A stretch of 64,000 bases of DNA from NCBI RefSeq assembly GCF_003387355.1, contig NZ_QUNH01000002.1:351606-415605 (forward strand), read 5' to 3'. This document shows positions 41,574 through 50,986 of this stretch, one piece after another. Numbering within the stretch: the first letter of the stretch is position 1; every line of letters starts with the position of its first letter. The DNA is from Winogradskyella sediminis. Its GTDB lineage: Bacteria; Bacteroidota; Bacteroidia; Flavobacteriales; Flavobacteriaceae. The notes under the pieces were generated by a model. It was given only the letters and a program-made list of their open reading frames with translations. It searched no databases and was not told where the DNA came from. Made by a program: the position numbers and the translations under genes.

Positions 41574-42628
41574 AAAAAGTATTATTAATAGAAGACGATA
41601 CTGTATTAAGAGAAAATACAGCCGAATTATTAGAACTTTCAAATTATGAAGTGTTAACAGCCGTAAATGGAGAAGTTGGTCTCAGCATGGCAAAACAACA
41701 TATGCCAGACATTATTGTCTGCGATATTATGATGCCTGTTCTCGATGGTTACGGTGTTATAGAAGGCTTATCGAAACATAGTGACACTAAGTTTATTCCT
41801 TTTATTTTTCTATCAGCTAAAACTGAGCGTCAAGATGTGAGGAAAGGTATGGAATTAGGTGCTGATGACTATATCACTAAACCTTTTACCGAGGACGAAA
41901 TTGTAAATGCTATTGAAAGTCGTATAGCAAAAGTAGCATTGTTAAAAGAGGAGCAAGAGGCCTACCAAAATGAAGCATTAACGGCTTCTAATGAAGATGA
42001 ATTAAGAACCTTAAGTGACTTAAAAAATTTTTTTGACGATAATGGTAAAATTTTTAATCTTGCTAAAAATGAGATTATATACAAAGAAGGTCATAACTCT
42101 AACTATATTTATTTAATTCTCCGAGGAGTAGTTAAATGTTATAAGTTTGATGACAACGGAAAGGAATTGACTACTGCGCTGCATTCTGAAGATGATCTTT
42201 TTGGTTACACTTCCTTTACTCAAAATATTCCTTATCGAGAAACAGCAATTGCCATGAAGGATGTTGAATTGGCTGGTGTTTCAAAAGCGGAATTGACTGA
42301 TGTTTTAGAAAACAATCATAAACTAACATTAGAAGTCATTCAATTATTAACAGAAGATATTACTGGTATTAAGGATCAATTACTACAGATGGCTTATAGT
42401 TCGGTACAACGTAAAACGGCAGCCACCATTTTAAGATTTGCTAAAAAGTTAAATGTAAAACCAGGGGATCCCATTGTAATCTCTAGGAGTGATTTGGCAA
42501 GTGTTGCAGGTATTGCTACAGAAACATTGATTAGAACAATGTCCGATTTTAAGAAAAAAAGCCTCATTAAAATGGAAGGTAGAAATGTTAAAATTTTAGA
42601 CCTTGAAGGATTGCAAGATATCGCATAA
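41570..42628 (+). CDS. response regulator fused to a CRP/FNR-type transcription factor
   Basis: A 352-residue fusion. Residues 1-120 are a receiver domain with Asp9-Asp10, phospho-Asp52 (VCDIMMPVLDG) and the TKPF lysine. A linker leads to a cyclic-nucleotide-type beta-roll (about 145-265, EIIYKEGHNSNYIYLILRGVVKCYK), then a CRP-type winged HTH (about 285-352, RSDLASVAGIATETLIRTMSDFKKK). The recognition helix keeps Glu and Arg (TETLIR) at the positions that read the TGA core in FNR and CRP. No Fe-S cysteines are seen, so oxygen would be sensed by the partner kinase. It is coupled to the kinase gene and probably controls its own operon and the universal stress genes. Confidence 0.9.
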   Translation: MKKVLLIEDDTVLRENTAELLELSNYEVLTAVNGEVGLSMAKQHMPDIIVCDIMMPVLDGYGVIEGLSKHSDTKFIPFIFLSAKTERQDVRKGMELGADDYITKPFTEDEIVNAIESRIAKVALLKEEQEAYQNEALTASNEDELRTLSDLKNFFDDNGKIFNLAKNEIIYKEGHNSNYIYLILRGVVKCYKFDDNGKELTTALHSEDDLFGYTSFTQNIPYRETAIAMKDVELAGVSKAELTDVLENNHKLTLEVIQLLTEDITGIKDQLLQMAYSSVQRKTAATILRFAKKLNVKPGDPIVISRSDLASVAGIATETLIRTMSDFKKKSLIKMEGRNVKILDLEGLQDIA

Positions 42629-42706
42629 ATTTCAACGTATTTTTTTTTCAAAATTCCGTTCGCTTTATTTGTCGTAATGATTAAATTAGGTCAAATACGG
42701 CCAATA

Positions 42707-42749
42707 TGACCGATATCATATTTTAATACTATTCATCGATTTAGATTTG
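42707..42749 (+). promoter_or_regulatory. FNR/FixK-like box and -7 box of universal stress gene 1
   Basis: TGACCGATATCA (42707-42718) is centred 29.5 bases before the -7 box TAGATTTG (42742-42749). The start codon lies 22 bases after the box. A larger imperfect palindrome GGTCA-N13-TGACC overlaps it (42689-42711). Confidence 0.65.
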
Positions 42750-42771
42750 TATCTACTAAGAAATTTATACG

Positions 42772-43611
42772 ATGAACATTTTATTACCAACAGATTTTTC
42801 TGAAAACTCGTGGAATGCTATTTCTTATGCTATTAACTTTTTTGAACCTGTAGCATGTAACTTTTACCTGCTTCATGTCAATAGAGTAGATACTTTTATG
42901 GCAGGTGATAGTGGTTACGTGCCAACAGCCGAACAGATTGATGATATATATTTAAAACCTTCAAAGCTTAGGTTAAGAACATTACTTAAAGATATTGGAG
43001 AACATCATAAACCAAATAAAAATCATAAGTTTTATACCTTAACAGATTATGGTTTTTTCTTAGAGTCTATTAGAAAATACGTAAATAAGAAAAAAATAGA
43101 CCTCTTAGTAATGGGTACTAAGGGTGCCTCTGGTCTTAAACAATACATCGTAGGTAGCAATACAGGAGACATTATTACAAAGGTAAAATGTACCACTTTA
43201 GTTGTACCCGAAGATGCTAGATATAAGGCGTTAAAAGAAATTGCATTTCCTACAGATTTTAATTTAACTTATGATTTGTTATCGCTTCAGCCATTTACAG
43301 ATATTTTAAAAACTGTCGACGCGAGTTTGCATGTTATTCATATTCAAAAAGAAGGCGCAAAGCTTAATACTGAACAAATAGAAAATAAAGAGGTATTAAG
43401 TGATTATTTTGAAGAATTTAAACCGAGTTTTCATTTTCTAACAAATGGCAAAGTAGAGGATGCTATACAGTGTTTTGTAGAGAGTAGAGATATTAATATG
43501 ATTGTTATGGTAGCTAAGAACCTCAATTATTTTCAGAGTATATTATTTCATTCTAATGTCGAAAAAATAACATATCACACAGATATACCATTCTTGGTTT
43601 TACACGAATAA
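42772..43611 (+). CDS. universal stress protein (tandem UspA domains)
   Basis: A 279-residue protein of two UspA-like domains. The first begins MNILLPTDFSENSWNAISYAI and contains DLLVMGTKGASGLKQYIVGSNTGDIITKVKCTTLVVP, the nucleotide-binding motif G-x2-G-x9-G-S/T of ATP-binding Usp proteins. The second (from about residue 158) is more divergent and lacks a clear glycine loop. Such proteins support survival during growth arrest and low oxygen. It is the first gene after the kinase-regulator pair and has an FNR-like box at an activating position. Confidence 0.88.
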   Translation: MNILLPTDFSENSWNAISYAINFFEPVACNFYLLHVNRVDTFMAGDSGYVPTAEQIDDIYLKPSKLRLRTLLKDIGEHHKPNKNHKFYTLTDYGFFLESIRKYVNKKKIDLLVMGTKGASGLKQYIVGSNTGDIITKVKCTTLVVPEDARYKALKEIAFPTDFNLTYDLLSLQPFTDILKTVDASLHVIHIQKEGAKLNTEQIENKEVLSDYFEEFKPSFHFLTNGKVEDAIQCFVESRDINMIVMVAKNLNYFQSILFHSNVEKITYHTDIPFLVLHE

Positions 43612-43623
43612 AATAGTTTAATT

Positions 43624-44010
43624 ATGGGAAATTCAATTTTTTTAGCAAAGTTCTGGGGATGGTACCTTTTAATTTTCTTTCTAATTTTGAGTTTTAACCC
43701 CAAACGCATTAAACAAATTTTTAACGATCTTAAAGACCAAAAGTTCTTAATTATTTTTTCTTTTGTAGCTATTATAATAGGATTACTCAATGTACTGTTT
43801 CATAATATTTGGGTACTTAACTATAAACTTATTATTACCTTAATTGGTTGGTGCGCATTATTTTTTGGCTTGTCACTATTTATGTTTCCTAAGCCAACGG
43901 TATATTGGTTAAAAATTATAAATATTAGAATGGTCCAAGTCATCTATACGTTATTGTTTTTTTTAGGTATTTTTCTGTTAAATGTGGCTTATAACATTGT
44001 ACCACTGTAG
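43624..44010 (+). CDS. small integral membrane protein of unknown function
   Basis: A 128-residue protein with four hydrophobic helices (FWGWYLLIFFLILSF, LIIFSFVAIIIGLLNVLF, LIITLIGWCALFFGLSLFMF, VIYTLLFFLGIFLLNVAY). No family is recognised. It begins 12 bases after the universal stress gene and is surely in its operon, so it is likely induced under the same condition. Charged residues in the loop after helix 1 (NPKRIKQIFNDLKDQK) predict a cytoplasmic loop. Confidence 0.75.
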   Translation: MGNSIFLAKFWGWYLLIFFLILSFNPKRIKQIFNDLKDQKFLIIFSFVAIIIGLLNVLFHNIWVLNYKLIITLIGWCALFFGLSLFMFPKPTVYWLKIINIRMVQVIYTLLFFLGIFLLNVAYNIVPL

Positions 44011-44085
44011 TCTTTATTGTAAAAAGAATATATTTTTTTTGTGGTAAAATGTATTGGTGGTCAGTTTGTTAATAAAACTTGTTTC

Positions 44086-44128
44086 TGATATTTATCATAG
44101 TTTTAGGTTTGGTTAATAATTAACTTTA
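44086..44128 (+). promoter_or_regulatory. FNR/FixK-like box and -7 box of universal stress gene 2
   Basis: TGATATTTATCA (44086-44097) is centred 29.5 bases before TAACTTTA (44121-44128), one base off TAnnTTTG. This is the same spacing as at the first universal stress gene. Confidence 0.65.
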
Positions 44129-44152
44129 AGGAAGTCATTAAAACCAAATATT

Positions 44153-44995
44153 ATGTTATCCGTTTTACTTCCCACAGATTTTTCTCATAATGCTGAGAAC
44201 GCTATCCATTACGCTGTTCAATTATTAGAGCACGAAGCATGTACATTTTATGTGTTTAATGCGTATACCCCAGTTATCTATCACGTAGAATATGTTCTTG
44301 GCTATCCTGCTCAATTTGGCTTAGGCGATGCAGTAAGAGATACAGCTCAAAAAAACTTAGATGATTTAGTTTCTAAACTTAATGCTACGTATAAAAATAA
44401 TAAACATCAGTTTAAAAGTTATGCAAGATTTGATACGCTTGTGTTAGGCATTAAAGAATTTGTTGCAGCGCACCATATTGATATAATTGTTATGGGAACC
44501 AAAGGTGCTACTGGCGCTAAAGAGGTGTTGTTTGGCTCTAATACGGTACATGTCTTTAACGAAGTAAGATGCCCTGTGTTAGCTGTACCTTCAAAATTTT
44601 CTTTTGAAACTCCACACGAAATTTTATTTCCTACAGATTTAGAGGTGGCTTATAAGGAAGAGAACTTTACATTTTTAAAAACATTAGTGGCTTCAAATCA
44701 CGCGAGATTAAATGTCTTAAATGTATCTGCAGGATTTGAGCTGAATGAAAAACAAAATTTAAATAAAGAAAAACTAGGTTCTATATTTAAAAACACAGCG
44801 TTTCTATTTCATCAGTATAAGAGTATGGAATTAACCCATGCTATAAATGAATTTCAAGTAAAACACAAAATTAATCTTTTAGTGATGGTGAATAATAAAC
44901 ATTCATTTTTTGAAAATTTATTCTTTAGAAAGACGATTAATCAAATTGGCTTCCATTTAAATATTCCTTTTTTAGTATTACCATCAGCAAAGTAA
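44153..44995 (+). CDS. universal stress protein (tandem UspA domains), second copy
   Basis: A 280-residue paralogue of the 42772 protein. It opens MLSVLLPTDFSHNAENAIHYAV and carries IIVMGTKGATGAKEVLFGSNTVHVFNEVRCPVLAVP, the ATP-loop pattern in the first UspA domain. The second domain is again degenerate but has the same length. It is monocistronic and separately promoted, with its own FNR-like box. Two copies with the same regulation suggest dosage or specialisation within one stress response. Confidence 0.88.
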   Translation: MLSVLLPTDFSHNAENAIHYAVQLLEHEACTFYVFNAYTPVIYHVEYVLGYPAQFGLGDAVRDTAQKNLDDLVSKLNATYKNNKHQFKSYARFDTLVLGIKEFVAAHHIDIIVMGTKGATGAKEVLFGSNTVHVFNEVRCPVLAVPSKFSFETPHEILFPTDLEVAYKEENFTFLKTLVASNHARLNVLNVSAGFELNEKQNLNKEKLGSIFKNTAFLFHQYKSMELTHAINEFQVKHKINLLVMVNNKHSFFENLFFRKTINQIGFHLNIPFLVLPSAK

Positions 44996-45096
44996 GTGCT
45001 TATACGTATTTTCTTTAGTCTTTAATAAGAAATCAGAGTACTCCGTAATTATAAACTTACGAGGTAAAAAAAATCTATCATACCTATTTGAAAAGC

Positions 45097-45139
45097 TGAT
45101 ATTTGTCATTTTAATTGTCCGTTATACCTACTAAATTAG
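45097..45139 (+). promoter_or_regulatory. FNR/FixK-like box and -7 box of the 149-residue gene
   Basis: TGATATTTGTCA (45097-45108) is centred 29.5 bases before TAAATTAG (45132-45139), one base off TAnnTTTG. It differs from the 44086 box at one base. Confidence 0.6.
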
Positions 45140-45173
45140 TAGTAAAATTAAGGTTCACTTAAAAATAGACGTT

Positions 45174-45623
45174 ATGAAAACCACAAAAAAAAACTTAGCT
45201 TATACAGAATGGTTGAGTGCAGAAGAAATGCACACCTTATCAAAAGAGTGGTTGTCTGAATTAAATTTCATTAAAGATGAACATTTGTTTTTTGAAGATT
45301 TGGTAACAAAATTTACGTCACAATTATTAGCCACTGAAAAATTTGCGGATAGTAAAGAGATTGTAGATGCTATAAATAGATCAGAAAAGTATAACAATCA
45401 GCTTATTGATGCTGTTAAACGCCATGAAAACCAATTATATGTAATGGTAGATGGTGTTGACCAAAAAGAAGTTGAAAAAGCATATACTAAAGAACATCAA
45501 AATTTAACCGTGGCTATTTCAGATTTTTTAAAAGAGTATAAGTCATTAAAAATGCAACTTTATAATATTATAAAACATATTAGAAAAGAAGAAAAGACAA
45601 GTCATTTATTAGAAAGAGAATAA
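45174..45623 (+). CDS. small helical cytoplasmic protein, probable member of the FNR-like regulon
   Basis: A 149-residue protein with no signal peptide or membrane helix, made of long amphipathic helices rich in Lys and Glu (KEVEKAYTKEHQNLTVAISDFLKEYKSLK). No family is recognised. It may be a coiled-coil binding protein. Its promoter carries the same FNR-like box and spacing as the universal stress genes, so it probably belongs to the same response. A weak hairpin (ATAAGGT/ACCTTAT, from 45620) follows the stop codon. Confidence 0.65.
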   Translation: MKTTKKNLAYTEWLSAEEMHTLSKEWLSELNFIKDEHLFFEDLVTKFTSQLLATEKFADSKEIVDAINRSEKYNNQLIDAVKRHENQLYVMVDGVDQKEVEKAYTKEHQNLTVAISDFLKEYKSLKMQLYNIIKHIRKEEKTSHLLERE

Positions 45624-45933
45624 GGTCTTTTACCTTATGCTTATTTATATAATGCCTGAGTGTTCTTATAGGCGCATCACCTTTTTCGATTGCTATTTTA
45701 TTTCAATTACATAATTTATACCTATTTACTAAAAAGGAATGTTATGCATTCTAATTTGGCTGTTTTTGCTTGTGCTTTATTTTCACCTTAAATTCTATTT
45801 ACGTGTTTTAAAAACATCTAAGAAGTATGAAAATGAAACCGTTATAAAAATAATCCTGTTTTTTCCTTTTAAATTTTAGATTTACAGTTAAGTATTTGTA
45901 TTCTAGTTGTTTGAGTTTTATTTTGTTGTTTCA

Positions 45934-45992
45934 AATTTCCGTAAATACCAAATATAGATTCTTTTAATGTCATATTTCTTATTCTATATTAG
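45934..45992 (+). promoter_or_regulatory. conserved motif and -7 box upstream of the first giant surface gene
   Basis: The motif begins AATTTCCGTAAATACCAAAT at 45934 and ends in the -7-like TATATTAG (45985-45992). A second motif of the same form lies at 52216 in front of the other giant gene, and the offset from motif start to -7 box is 51 bases in both. The rest of 45624-46062 (about 440 bases) has no gene that I can see. The untranslated leader would be about 65 bases. Confidence 0.6.
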
Positions 45993-46062
45993 GAGTCAGA
46001 AACAAGGTTGTGTTCGCTAGAATATAACAGGTACTAACTAATTTAATTAAACCTTTTAACCA

Positions 46063-49000
46063 ATGAAAAAAATTACATTTTATTTTGTGATGCTTTTTAG
46101 TATTACAGCATTTTCTCAAATTGAGATTGTTGACGATTTCGACAACGAATCTAACAATTCTGTACCGTCAAACTGGACAGGTGATATGGAAGCTGGAATT
46201 AGTTTCGTTTGTGATGGTACAGGCTTAACAGCTTGGACATTTTTACCTGCAGGACAATCAGCGTCTTTAGTATCCCAAAATTACTCCGCCATATCAAATG
46301 GCACGGCTCTTACAGCAAGTTTTTCATATAATATTTTTGAAAGAACAAGTCAGTTTCCAGGAGCACAGAGCACCGCACCTGCGGCAGATTGGGGAAGTTT
46401 GGTATTAGAATATTCTACGGATGGTGGAACAAACTGGACAGCCATCTCTACAATAGATAGCTCTAATTATACATTTGTGGACGCAACGACATGCCAAAAT
46501 GTAAACGTTTCTGTCGGTTCTATTGCTGACGGAAGTGATTTTCAGGTAAGATTTGCGACTAACATTGTTAATGTTACAGGATTTAGAACCGTTGTTCTTA
46601 TTGATAACGTATCTATCACGCAGGTTGCTGATACAGTTCCAAACTGTGATGCAATTTTAACTTCTCCTTTAAATGGTGTTACTGATGTAGATACGGATTT
46701 GTCTTTAACTTGGCAGCCTGCTACAGGTTTAGCAACTGGTTATAAGGTTTCTGTTGGTACAACTTCTGGAGGTACGGATATTGTAGATGCGGCAATAACT
46801 ACTGAAACAAGCTATGCATTATCGGGTTTAAATTATGTAACAGAATATTTTGTAACGATTGTACCTTTTAATGACGAAGGTGATGCAACTGGTTGTACAG
46901 AAGAAAGCTTTACAACACGAGCAGAACCAATAGCCGGAGCTACTTGTAGTAGTCCAATAGAAGTTACTTCATACCCATTTATTGACGTTACGGGTAACAC
47001 AGCAAACTTTGAAAATAATATTGATGATAATCCGTGTAGTTCTTCTTACATGAACGGTAACGATGTATTTTATGAAATTACACCAACAACTGATGTATCC
47101 GTAAACATTGAGGTTAATGGAATAACACCGGCGACAAGTAATAGGGCTGGTTTAATGGTATTTAAAGATTGTCCTGATTCAGCAACAGAATGTTTGGCTT
47201 CTGATACTTCTTTTTCCGGTGACTCAAGAAGTTTATTAGATGTTGTGCTACTTGCAGGTAATACTTATTTTGTAGTATTAAGTACGTCTAATGCAAGCAA
47301 TACTTTTGAGTATATTCTAAGTATTACACAAAACAGTTGTATTAATCCGACGATTAATTCAGTAACTGCAATTTCAGATTGTGATAACGGACAGTTTACA
47401 GTAGATGTAGATGTATCTTACTTAGGTAGTGCAACGTCTCTAACTTTATCTGATGACGATACAACGTCGGCAGATATTACTAACATTACTGCCACAGGTG
47501 TTTATACTGCTGGTCCTTATGCCTCTGGTACATTGGTAAATTTTACCTTAACTAATGATGATGATAGTGCTTGTCTCTATGCGGACTCTGCGTATTTTTA
47601 TTGTCCTCCGACTAATGATGAGTGTGGAGCGCCAATTAGCTTAACGGTTAATACCGATGATACGTGCACAATATTTACAAGTGCAAGCAATGCTGGTGCA
47701 ACGCAATCTTCAGCAGATCCAGATGTATGTGCCTCAACAACTAATAATACTAACGATGTTTGGTTTAGTTTTGTGGCCGCAAGTGAAACAACTATTTTAG
47801 AATATTTGAATATAGAAACTGCGCCAGGTTTTAATACAGGCGGAACTATCCAAGCTACCGAATTATTAGAAGGTACATGTGGAGAACTCACAAGTCTTAG
47901 CTGTTACACAACAAACTATGTTACGTTTACAGGTTTAACCATTGGAAATACGTATTACATCCGTAACAATACAAGATTATCTGGAGAATATGCTCAGAAT
48001 TATGATATTTGCTTAAGAAATGCTCCTGCACCACCAGCTAATGATGAGTGTGCAAATGCAGCAGTATTAACAACATCTACAGATGAAACATGTAACAATG
48101 CTGTGACTGGTACTACAGTTGGTGCAACGTTATCTTCAAATAATTCTTGTAATACAGAAGGATATGGTGACGTTTGGTATGTATTTAATCCAACAGCAAC
48201 AGCGTATTATGAATTTGTGCTAACGAGAGGTGAGACGTCTCCATCAACATATTATTCTATCTATGAAGGAACTTGTGGATCATTTACCGAAATCACAACG
48301 TCTTGTAATTCAAATTCAGAACAAGTTGCATTGTTAGATAGTACTTCAACGTATTACGTAATGGTTCAATCGAGTCAAGTTGGAGAAGGTATTACTTTCG
48401 ATTTATGTGTTACAGAATTACCACCTGCACAAGTTAACAGTGACTGTTCTGCAGCTATTTCATTTAATGAATCCCCAGATGCCACAGGTGCTAATAGAAT
48501 TTCTGGAAATTTAGATAATGCTTATTATTCACCAGAAGGAGCATGTAGTAGTACTTATGCAACTATTTGGTATGAGTTTACACCATCGTTAACTGGGACT
48601 TACAACTTTGAACTAATTAGAACTTCTGGTTCTGCATATTACACGGTGTATGATTCTAATGTGTGTTCAACGGATTTAGATTATTTAGGTGGTGATATTA
48701 ATAGTTGTTTCGAATCTGGTACCGATTCTGGTCCTGTAGAAGCTGGTACAACTTACTTAGTAAGTATACAAGCAAGTAGTGCTGCAGAATTTGAATTTTT
48801 TGCGTATCCAGATCCAGCTTTAAGTTTAGCATCTAACGAAATGGATTCATTTAAATATTATCCTAATCCGGTAAAGAACGAGTTAACTGTGGAAGCTAAA
48901 AGTGCTATCTCTCATGTTAGTGTTCATAATATCGTTGGTCAGAAAGTAAAGGAATTCACACCAAACAGTGTAATGACTTCAATTAACATGAACGAATTAA

Positions 49001-49071
49001 ATACAGGTGTTTATTTTGTAACGGTTATGATTAATAATTCTAAAAATACAATTAGAGTTATTAAGGAATAA
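46063..49071 (+). CDS. T9SS type A sorting-domain surface protein
   Basis: A 1002-residue secreted protein. It has a signal peptide MKKITFYFVMLFSITAFSQ, an N-terminal jelly-roll-like domain (about 20-195), a fibronectin III-like domain (about 195-290, LSLTWQPATGLATGYKVSVG), and then four related repeats of about 115-130 residues. Each repeat starts around an N-D-E-C or similar cysteine motif and contains DVWY/DVFY/TIWYEF and a later cysteine. The type A sorting domain is at the end (YYPNPVKNELTVE ... IRVIKE), which directs export by the type IX system and surface attachment. It is probably an adhesin or matrix protein; the ligand is unknown. It is followed by a strong terminator. Confidence 0.88.
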   Translation: MKKITFYFVMLFSITAFSQIEIVDDFDNESNNSVPSNWTGDMEAGISFVCDGTGLTAWTFLPAGQSASLVSQNYSAISNGTALTASFSYNIFERTSQFPGAQSTAPAADWGSLVLEYSTDGGTNWTAISTIDSSNYTFVDATTCQNVNVSVGSIADGSDFQVRFATNIVNVTGFRTVVLIDNVSITQVADTVPNCDAILTSPLNGVTDVDTDLSLTWQPATGLATGYKVSVGTTSGGTDIVDAAITTETSYALSGLNYVTEYFVTIVPFNDEGDATGCTEESFTTRAEPIAGATCSSPIEVTSYPFIDVTGNTANFENNIDDNPCSSSYMNGNDVFYEITPTTDVSVNIEVNGITPATSNRAGLMVFKDCPDSATECLASDTSFSGDSRSLLDVVLLAGNTYFVVLSTSNASNTFEYILSITQNSCINPTINSVTAISDCDNGQFTVDVDVSYLGSATSLTLSDDDTTSADITNITATGVYTAGPYASGTLVNFTLTNDDDSACLYADSAYFYCPPTNDECGAPISLTVNTDDTCTIFTSASNAGATQSSADPDVCASTTNNTNDVWFSFVAASETTILEYLNIETAPGFNTGGTIQATELLEGTCGELTSLSCYTTNYVTFTGLTIGNTYYIRNNTRLSGEYAQNYDICLRNAPAPPANDECANAAVLTTSTDETCNNAVTGTTVGATLSSNNSCNTEGYGDVWYVFNPTATAYYEFVLTRGETSPSTYYSIYEGTCGSFTEITTSCNSNSEQVALLDSTSTYYVMVQSSQVGEGITFDLCVTELPPAQVNSDCSAAISFNESPDATGANRISGNLDNAYYSPEGACSSTYATIWYEFTPSLTGTYNFELIRTSGSAYYTVYDSNVCSTDLDYLGGDINSCFESGTDSGPVEAGTTYLVSIQASSAAEFEFFAYPDPALSLASNEMDSFKYYPNPVKNELTVEAKSAISHVSVHNIVGQKVKEFTPNSVMTSINMNELNTGVYFVTVMINNSKNTIRVIKE

Positions 49072-49097
49072 TTATATGTGAATTGATTAATAGCTAT

Positions 49098-49129
49098 AAA
49101 GAGCAACATGAAAATGTTGCTCTTTTTTT
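49098..49129 (+). terminator. terminator of the first giant surface gene
   Basis: AAAGAGCAACAT (49098-49109), loop GAAA and ATGTTGCTCTTT (49114-49125) form a 12-bp perfect stem with a T tail. Confidence 0.9.
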
Positions 49130-49402
49130 ATTTCTAAAAAGTAAAAATTATTAAATATTTAAAAATTTCAGTTTTTTAAATGTATTAAAAAGATATTAAG
49201 CAAAGTTAGGATGCTTTATTTAATAGTATCAAATATTTAAGAGAGGTTAGCATCTCTTTTATATGTTCTCTTTCATGTTGTATACCGCTGTTCTTATAGA
49301 AAGTTTAGTATATTTACTATCTTACAAGAGTTGAAAACGCATTATTTTAAGTTTAACTATTGTTATGCTTTAAGTTATGAAAACAGCGTTTGCCTAGCTA
49401 AA
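49130..49402. other. noncoding stretch before the regulator gene
   Basis: A-rich sequence with one small hairpin (AAGAGA at 49239-49244 with TCTCTT at 49253-49258, followed by TTA). It may contain the promoter and an attenuator-like structure, but no clear TAnnTTTG box is seen. Confidence 0.4.
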
Positions 49403-50986
49403 ATGAAACAAAAAGACCATCATTGTTATAAAATAGTACATTCCATAGTGATTTGGATAGGTCTATTGCTGAGCTTCTGTTCTTATGCTCAAGAGCATAA
49501 TCTCATCATTAAAGCTCAAGAATTAGTGTACTCTGATCCCGATGAATCCATTAAGATAGCAGAACATATACTAAACACTAGTGAGGATCCGGAGCAAATA
49601 GCTATTTCTAATCTATTAATAGCAAAAGCTCAAATTGTTAAAGGGGATTATAACAAAGCAGTCATTTTTGCTTTTGATAAAACTAACCATACCAAATCAA
49701 TAACTAAGAACACACAGTTAGAACTAAACCTCGTTAAATCTCAACTTTTGCGACGGGTTTATTTAGATACACAAGCTCAAGACGTTTTAGATAAAGGAAA
49801 AGAATTGCTCAAAAATTTACCACAGAATTCTTATAAAGATTCACTGCAGTGTCTCATAAAGCTTGAAGAAATTTACACGTTAAATGAACGTAGAAATAGT
49901 GACAAAGCTATAGCGTTAATTGAACAGACTCAGCGGGAATTCAATTCATTTTTAAAAACTAATATCACTGAAAAACGCGCTTTGTTTCTCGCTAAAGAGC
50001 GTGCGTATAATAATTTAGCACAATATGATTCTGCTGTTGTTTATATAGAAAAAACGTTAAAACTTTTAAATACATCTCAATTTAATGACCTCTATCAAAA
50101 GGCTTTAATTTATAGGGAATTGGGATATTTACACCTTCAAAAAAAAGAGTTTAATAAGAGTGAAGAATCACTTATAATCGCGTCTCGGTTTGCAGAAATA
50201 ATTAATAATCCCATACTTTTAATGGAGATAAATAAAGATTTATCCATTAATTATTTAGCGTCTAACCAAAATGCAAAACATAAAATTTTTAATGAGAAAT
50301 ATATAAGTTTAAATGCTGAGGTAGAAAGAACAGAGCAACTGGCTGTAAACTCCTTATACTCTATATTAGCAGATCAAGATGAAGAATTTTTTAAAACTGA
50401 AAAAGAAACACATAACAATTACTTATATCTTTTAATAGCAGGTTTATTGGTAGCACTCTTCGTAGGAGGTTATATCGTTATAAAGGGAGAAACTAGAAAA
50501 AAGCGTCGTAAAGAAATTATTAATTACTTAGAAATAGTAAGACACAAGGATGTTAAAGCGAAACCCGTTAAAAAAACAAAACCTAAACGTATTTCAATAC
50601 CAGAAGAAACGGAACAGTTAATACTATCTAAGCTTAAACGTTTTGAAGCGTCTAGTAAATTTTTAAATAAAGATATTTCACTTGCAGTATTGGCCGGACA
50701 ATTTGATACGAACACAAAATATCTTTCTGGAGTGATTAATAAGCACTACGACGATAATTTTAATACCTTTATAAATAAGCTTCGTATCAATTATGTAATA
50801 GATAAATTAAAATCCGATCCGCATTATATAAATTATAAAATTAGTTTCCTTGCTGAAGAAAGTGGTTATTCTTCGCATAGTAGTTTTGCCACAGTTTTTA
50901 AGTCTATAGTAGGTATGTCCCCTGTAACATTTATTAAACTGATTCAAAAAGAACGGGCAGAATCAAAACAGAAATCTAGTAACTAA
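49403..50986 (+). CDS. membrane-anchored TPR-AraC transcription regulator
   Basis: A 527-residue protein from the ATG at 49403; a TTG at 49331 would extend it but is unlikely. A signal-like helix is at about 11-30 (IVHSIVIWIGLLLSFCSYAQ), then TPR-like helices (residues 30-340), a membrane helix (YLLIAGLLVALFVGGYIVI), a basic linker and an AraC-type double HTH (about 430-520, LAEESGYSSHSSFATVFKSIVG, closing with FIKLIQKE). The plan is a periplasmic sensor with cytoplasmic DNA-binding end. It is coupled to the TPR gene, whose ATG follows its stop codon directly. Its place between two giant surface genes sharing a promoter motif suggests that it controls them. Confidence 0.85.
   Translation: MKQKDHHCYKIVHSIVIWIGLLLSFCSYAQEHNLIIKAQELVYSDPDESIKIAEHILNTSEDPEQIAISNLLIAKAQIVKGDYNKAVIFAFDKTNHTKSITKNTQLELNLVKSQLLRRVYLDTQAQDVLDKGKELLKNLPQNSYKDSLQCLIKLEEIYTLNERRNSDKAIALIEQTQREFNSFLKTNITEKRALFLAKERAYNNLAQYDSAVVYIEKTLKLLNTSQFNDLYQKALIYRELGYLHLQKKEFNKSEESLIIASRFAEIINNPILLMEINKDLSINYLASNQNAKHKIFNEKYISLNAEVERTEQLAVNSLYSILADQDEEFFKTEKETHNNYLYLLIAGLLVALFVGGYIVIKGETRKKRRKEIINYLEIVRHKDVKAKPVKKTKPKRISIPEETEQLILSKLKRFEASSKFLNKDISLAVLAGQFDTNTKYLSGVINKHYDDNFNTFINKLRINYVIDKLKSDPHYINYKISFLAEESGYSSHSSFATVFKSIVGMSPVTFIKLIQKERAESKQKSSN

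Noticed and set aside
42689..42711. GGTCA-N13-TGACC as the binding site of the receiver-CRP regulator
   Set aside because: It occurs once only, whereas TGA-N6-TCA is present at four promoters with constant spacing. It is noted only as an overlapping palindrome.
49331..49402. TTG-initiated N-terminal extension of the TPR-AraC regulator
   Set aside because: It places 24 polar residues before the signal helix; the ATG at 49403 gives a normal signal peptide.
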